Shown here piece by piece: positions 62,316 to 64,000 of a stretch of DNA of 64,000 nt. Position numbers and translations under genes: made by a program. Numbering within the stretch: the stretch's first letter is position 1; each line of letters starts with the position of its first letter. A model generated the notes under the pieces. That model did no database searches. It saw only the letters and a program-made list of their open reading frames with translations, and was not told where the DNA came from. Source of the stretch: Reyranella sp. Lineage in GTDB: Bacteria; Pseudomonadota; Alphaproteobacteria; Reyranellales; Reyranellaceae. The DNA is taken from NCBI RefSeq assembly GCF_004297265.1, contig NZ_SCUT01000021.1:97952-161951 (forward strand). Reading direction: 5' to 3'.

Positions 62316-62927
62316 ATGCTGACGGTCTATGACTTCACCGGGTCAGGCAACGGCTACAAGGTGTGGCTGCTGATGTCGCAGCTCGGGGTGCCGTTCGAGC
62401 GCATCGAGCGCGACATCCTGAAGGGCGAGTCGCGCACGCCTGAGTTCCTGAAGAAGAACCCGAACGGCCGCATCCCGACGCTCGAACTCGAGGACGGCAC
62501 CTTCCTCTTCGAGTCCGGCGCGATCCTCTGGTACCTCGCCGAGGGCACGCCGTTCGCACCTTCCGATCGCCTGTCCCGTGCGCAGACGCTTCAATGGATG
62601 TTCTTCGAGCAGTACAGCCACGAGCCCTATATCGCCGTGGCGCGCTTCTGGAAGCATTTCCTCGACAAGCTCTCACCTCAGCAGGAAGCCAATCTGCCGG
62701 ACATCATGAAGAAGGGCTACGCGGCCCTCGACGTGATGGAGAAGCATCTCGCGACGCGGCCGTTCTTCGTCGACGACCGCTACGGCCTCGCCGACGTTGC
62801 GCTCTATGCCTACACGCACGTCGCCGACGAGGGCGGGTTCGACCTGTCGCGCTATCCGAACATCACGGCGTGGATGGCCCGCGTGAAGGCGCAGCCCGGC
62901 CATGTCGCGATCGATCACACGTTCTGA
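62316..62927 (+). CDS. glutathione S-transferase family protein
   Basis: A 203-residue GST-fold protein: an N-terminal thioredoxin-like domain (TVYDFTGSGNGYKVWLLMSQLGVPFE; NPNGRIPTLELEDGTFLFESGAILWYLA) and a C-terminal helical domain. Ser at position 8 (TGSGNGYK) fits the GSH-activating position of some bacterial GSTs. Starts 3 bases after the gltD stop, so likely co-transcribed. Substrate unknown. Confidence 0.85.
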   Translation: MLTVYDFTGSGNGYKVWLLMSQLGVPFERIERDILKGESRTPEFLKKNPNGRIPTLELEDGTFLFESGAILWYLAEGTPFAPSDRLSRAQTLQWMFFEQYSHEPYIAVARFWKHFLDKLSPQQEANLPDIMKKGYAALDVMEKHLATRPFFVDDRYGLADVALYAYTHVADEGGFDLSRYPNITAWMARVKAQPGHVAIDHTF

Positions 62928-62944
62928 CCAGGGAGAAGAAGAAG

Positions 62945-63130
62945 ATGCCGATGATCAACGTCCAGATGTTCGAGGGCCGTACCATCGAACAGCGTCGCGC
63001 GCTGGCGAAGGAGCTGACCGAGGGCACCTGCCGCGCGCTGGGCTGCACGCCCGACGCCGTGCAGATCATCCTGACCGACATCAAGAAAGAGAACTGGGCC
63101 GAAGCCGGCAAGCTGTTCTCCGACACATGA
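62945..63130 (+). CDS. 4-oxalocrotonate tautomerase family protein
   Basis: A 61-residue tautomerase. The catalytic amino-terminal proline is preserved (MPMINVQMFEGRTIEQRRALA; Pro becomes residue 1 after Met removal). The compact beta-alpha-beta unit is the 4-OT subgroup length (about 62). GGGAGAAGAAG is the ribosome site. It lies between the GST and gltB; its role there is not obvious. Confidence 0.88.
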   Translation: MPMINVQMFEGRTIEQRRALAKELTEGTCRALGCTPDAVQIILTDIKKENWAEAGKLFSDT

Positions 63131-63163
63131 CCTCACTCGATTAGGCAGCCGCCGCGTTGCTCA

Positions 63164-63217
63164 CCCCCTCCCGTCCTCCCCCGTCATACGGGGGAGGTGG
63201 CCGAAGGCCGGAGGGGG
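63164..63217. repeat. palindromic repeat able to form a three-way junction
   Basis: Outer stem CCCCCTCC (63164-63171) with GGAGGGGG (63210-63217) encloses two hairpins: CCTCCCCCGT-CAT-ACGGGGGAGG (63175-63197) and GGCC-GAA-GGCC (63199-63209). The composition matches widespread alphaproteobacterial intergenic palindromes. It lies between the tautomerase and gltB genes. Confidence 0.75.
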
Positions 63218-63241
63218 AAAGCCACAGGAAGGATCAAGACC

Positions 63242-64000
63242 ATGACCACACGTCCCTTCGATGCCGAGCAGTTCGTCCGCGACTACAAGAGCGGGACCGA
63301 GAAGCTCACCGCCGCCTACGGCTACAACCCCGCCCAGGAGCTGGACTCCTGCGGCGTCGGTCTCGTGGTCGCGCTGGACGGCAAGCGACGCCGCGACGTG
63401 GTCGCGGCCGGCATCGATGCGCTGAAGGCGGTGTGGCACCGCGGCGCGGTCGACGCCGACGGCAAGACGGGCGACGGCGCGGGCCTCCACGTCGAGATCC
63501 CGCAGGACTTCTTCAAGGAATATGTCCGCGATTCGAGCGGCGAGGTCCCGCAGGTCGGGCGCATCGCGGTCGGCATGGTGTTCCTGCCGCGCACCGATCT
63601 CGGTGCGCAGGAGCGTTGCCGCACCATCGTCGAGACCGAGATCCTGCGCTTCGGCCACACCATCCTGGGCTGGCGGCAGGTGCCGGTCGACATTTCGGTC
63701 ATCGGCGCCAAGGCCAACGAGACGCGGCCAGAGATCGAACAGATCCTGATCGGCCGCGGCGATGCGAAGCTCGATAATCGCGAATTCGAGAAGCAGCTCT
63801 ACATCCTGCGCCGGCGCATGGAGAAGGCGGCGCTCGCCGAGAACATCGCCGAGTTCTACGTCTGCTCGCTCAGCTGCCGTTCGGTCGTCTACAAGGGCAT
63901 GTTCCTCGCCGAGCATCTGTCGGCCTTCTATCCCGACCTGCTCGACGAGCGCTTCGTCTCGCGCTTCGCGATCTTCCATCAGCGCTATTCGACCAACACC
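63242..64000 (+). CDS. gltB: glutamate synthase (NADPH) large subunit, N-terminal part
   Basis: The first 253 codons of gltB, cut by the window edge. It is a class II glutamine amidotransferase: Cys37 in ELDSCGVGLV is the nucleophile exposed by removal of a 36-residue propeptide, as in Azospirillum GltB. HRGAVDADGKTGDGAGL and FAIFHQRYSTNT (glutamine-binding) follow. The GltBD complex converts glutamine and 2-oxoglutarate to glutamate. GGAAGG lies before the ATG. Separated from gltD by two small genes. Confidence 0.95.
   Translation, partial: MTTRPFDAEQFVRDYKSGTEKLTAAYGYNPAQELDSCGVGLVVALDGKRRRDVVAAGIDALKAVWHRGAVDADGKTGDGAGLHVEIPQDFFKEYVRDSSGEVPQVGRIAVGMVFLPRTDLGAQERCRTIVETEILRFGHTILGWRQVPVDISVIGAKANETRPEIEQILIGRGDAKLDNREFEKQLYILRRRMEKAALAENIAEFYVCSLSCRSVVYKGMFLAEHLSAFYPDLLDERFVSRFAIFHQRYSTNT

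Overview
The window is 64 kb of dense, high-GC chromosome from a free-living, heterotrophic alphaproteobacterium. The evidence is the sdhCDAB order, the PhaR/PhaA/PhaB/PhaC storage genes, a mesaconyl-CoA hydratase plus malyl-CoA-type lyase pair, an Hsp20 gene followed by a DUF1150 gene, an rpoN/ptsN pair, a CDF exporter with a CsoR/RcnR-type repressor, and tctC/Bug-type and CaiB/BaiF-type genes. The flavour is Rhodospirillales/Hyphomicrobiales (Reyranella-like), but no 16S gene is present and genus is not claimed. No prophage, insertion sequence or CRISPR array is seen. No gap between genes exceeds 300 bases; the longest are 58853-59131, 60616-60869 and 51937-52157.

1-9.4 kb, polyhydroxybutyrate region: a methyltransferase cut by the window edge and an AhpD-like protein, then phaB, phaA, a compact PHA synthase (phaC) preceded by an overlapping small coiled-coil gene (possible PhaE-like subunit) and followed by an overlapping membrane LytTR regulator, and the divergent repressor phaR. 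Unrelated genes (MFS exporter, lipoprotein, acyltransferase 3) lie between. 9.5-15.3 kb, iron uptake: ECF sigma factor, FecR-like anti-sigma factor, TonB-dependent receptor with signalling domain and PepSY membrane protein, all leftward, with a Fur-box-like palindrome before the sigma gene. 15.4-20.3 kb: enoyl-CoA hydratase, serine hydrolase, orphan amino-acid binding protein, SnoaL-like protein and a WYL regulator. 20.3-28 kb, central carbon: sdhCDAB, mesaconyl-CoA hydratase and CoA-ester lyase (ethylmalonyl-CoA pathway type), pyridoxal kinase, LysE exporter, RutE-like nitroreductase.

28.2-30.5 kb holds the most intriguing operon: a radical SAM protein with a cysteine-rich C-terminus translationally coupled (GTGA, ATGA overlaps) to two rSAM-associated transferases (TIGR04283-like and TIGR04282-like), facing a TPR/glycosyltransferase-like gene. 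32-42 kb: asd, EamA exporter, XRE/MmyB-like regulator, Bug binding protein, sulfatase, two tandem type III CoA-transferases, DUF962, a thioredoxin-TPR co-chaperone, a Lon-N protein and a fold-type IV transaminase resembling R-selective amine transaminases. 42.9-44.1 kb is a DmeR/DmeF-like Co/Ni efflux pair with a clear operator. 44.2-53.2 kb: Trm112-like, DUF971, FAD monooxygenase, murJ, AstE/AspA-like hydrolase, MFS, Tat-exported peptide-type binding protein and trpS, ending in a striking nested palindrome. 53.3-59.6 kb: heparinase-like protein, Hsp20 with a ROSE-like leader, DUF1150, ptsN, rpoN, an RNase D-like exonuclease and tRNA-Leu(CAG). 59.6-64 kb: NDUFA9-like protein and a glutamate synthase operon in which a GST and a tautomerase gene sit between gltD and gltB; gltB runs off the window.

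Functionally, thiolase, reductase and synthase with PhaR form a carbon-storage module drawing on acetyl-CoA, which also feeds the ethylmalonyl-CoA-type genes and succinate dehydrogenase. RpoN, PtsN and glutamate synthase provide the nitrogen side. Coordinates and starts were read by eye; family calls rest on recognised motifs, not on searches.
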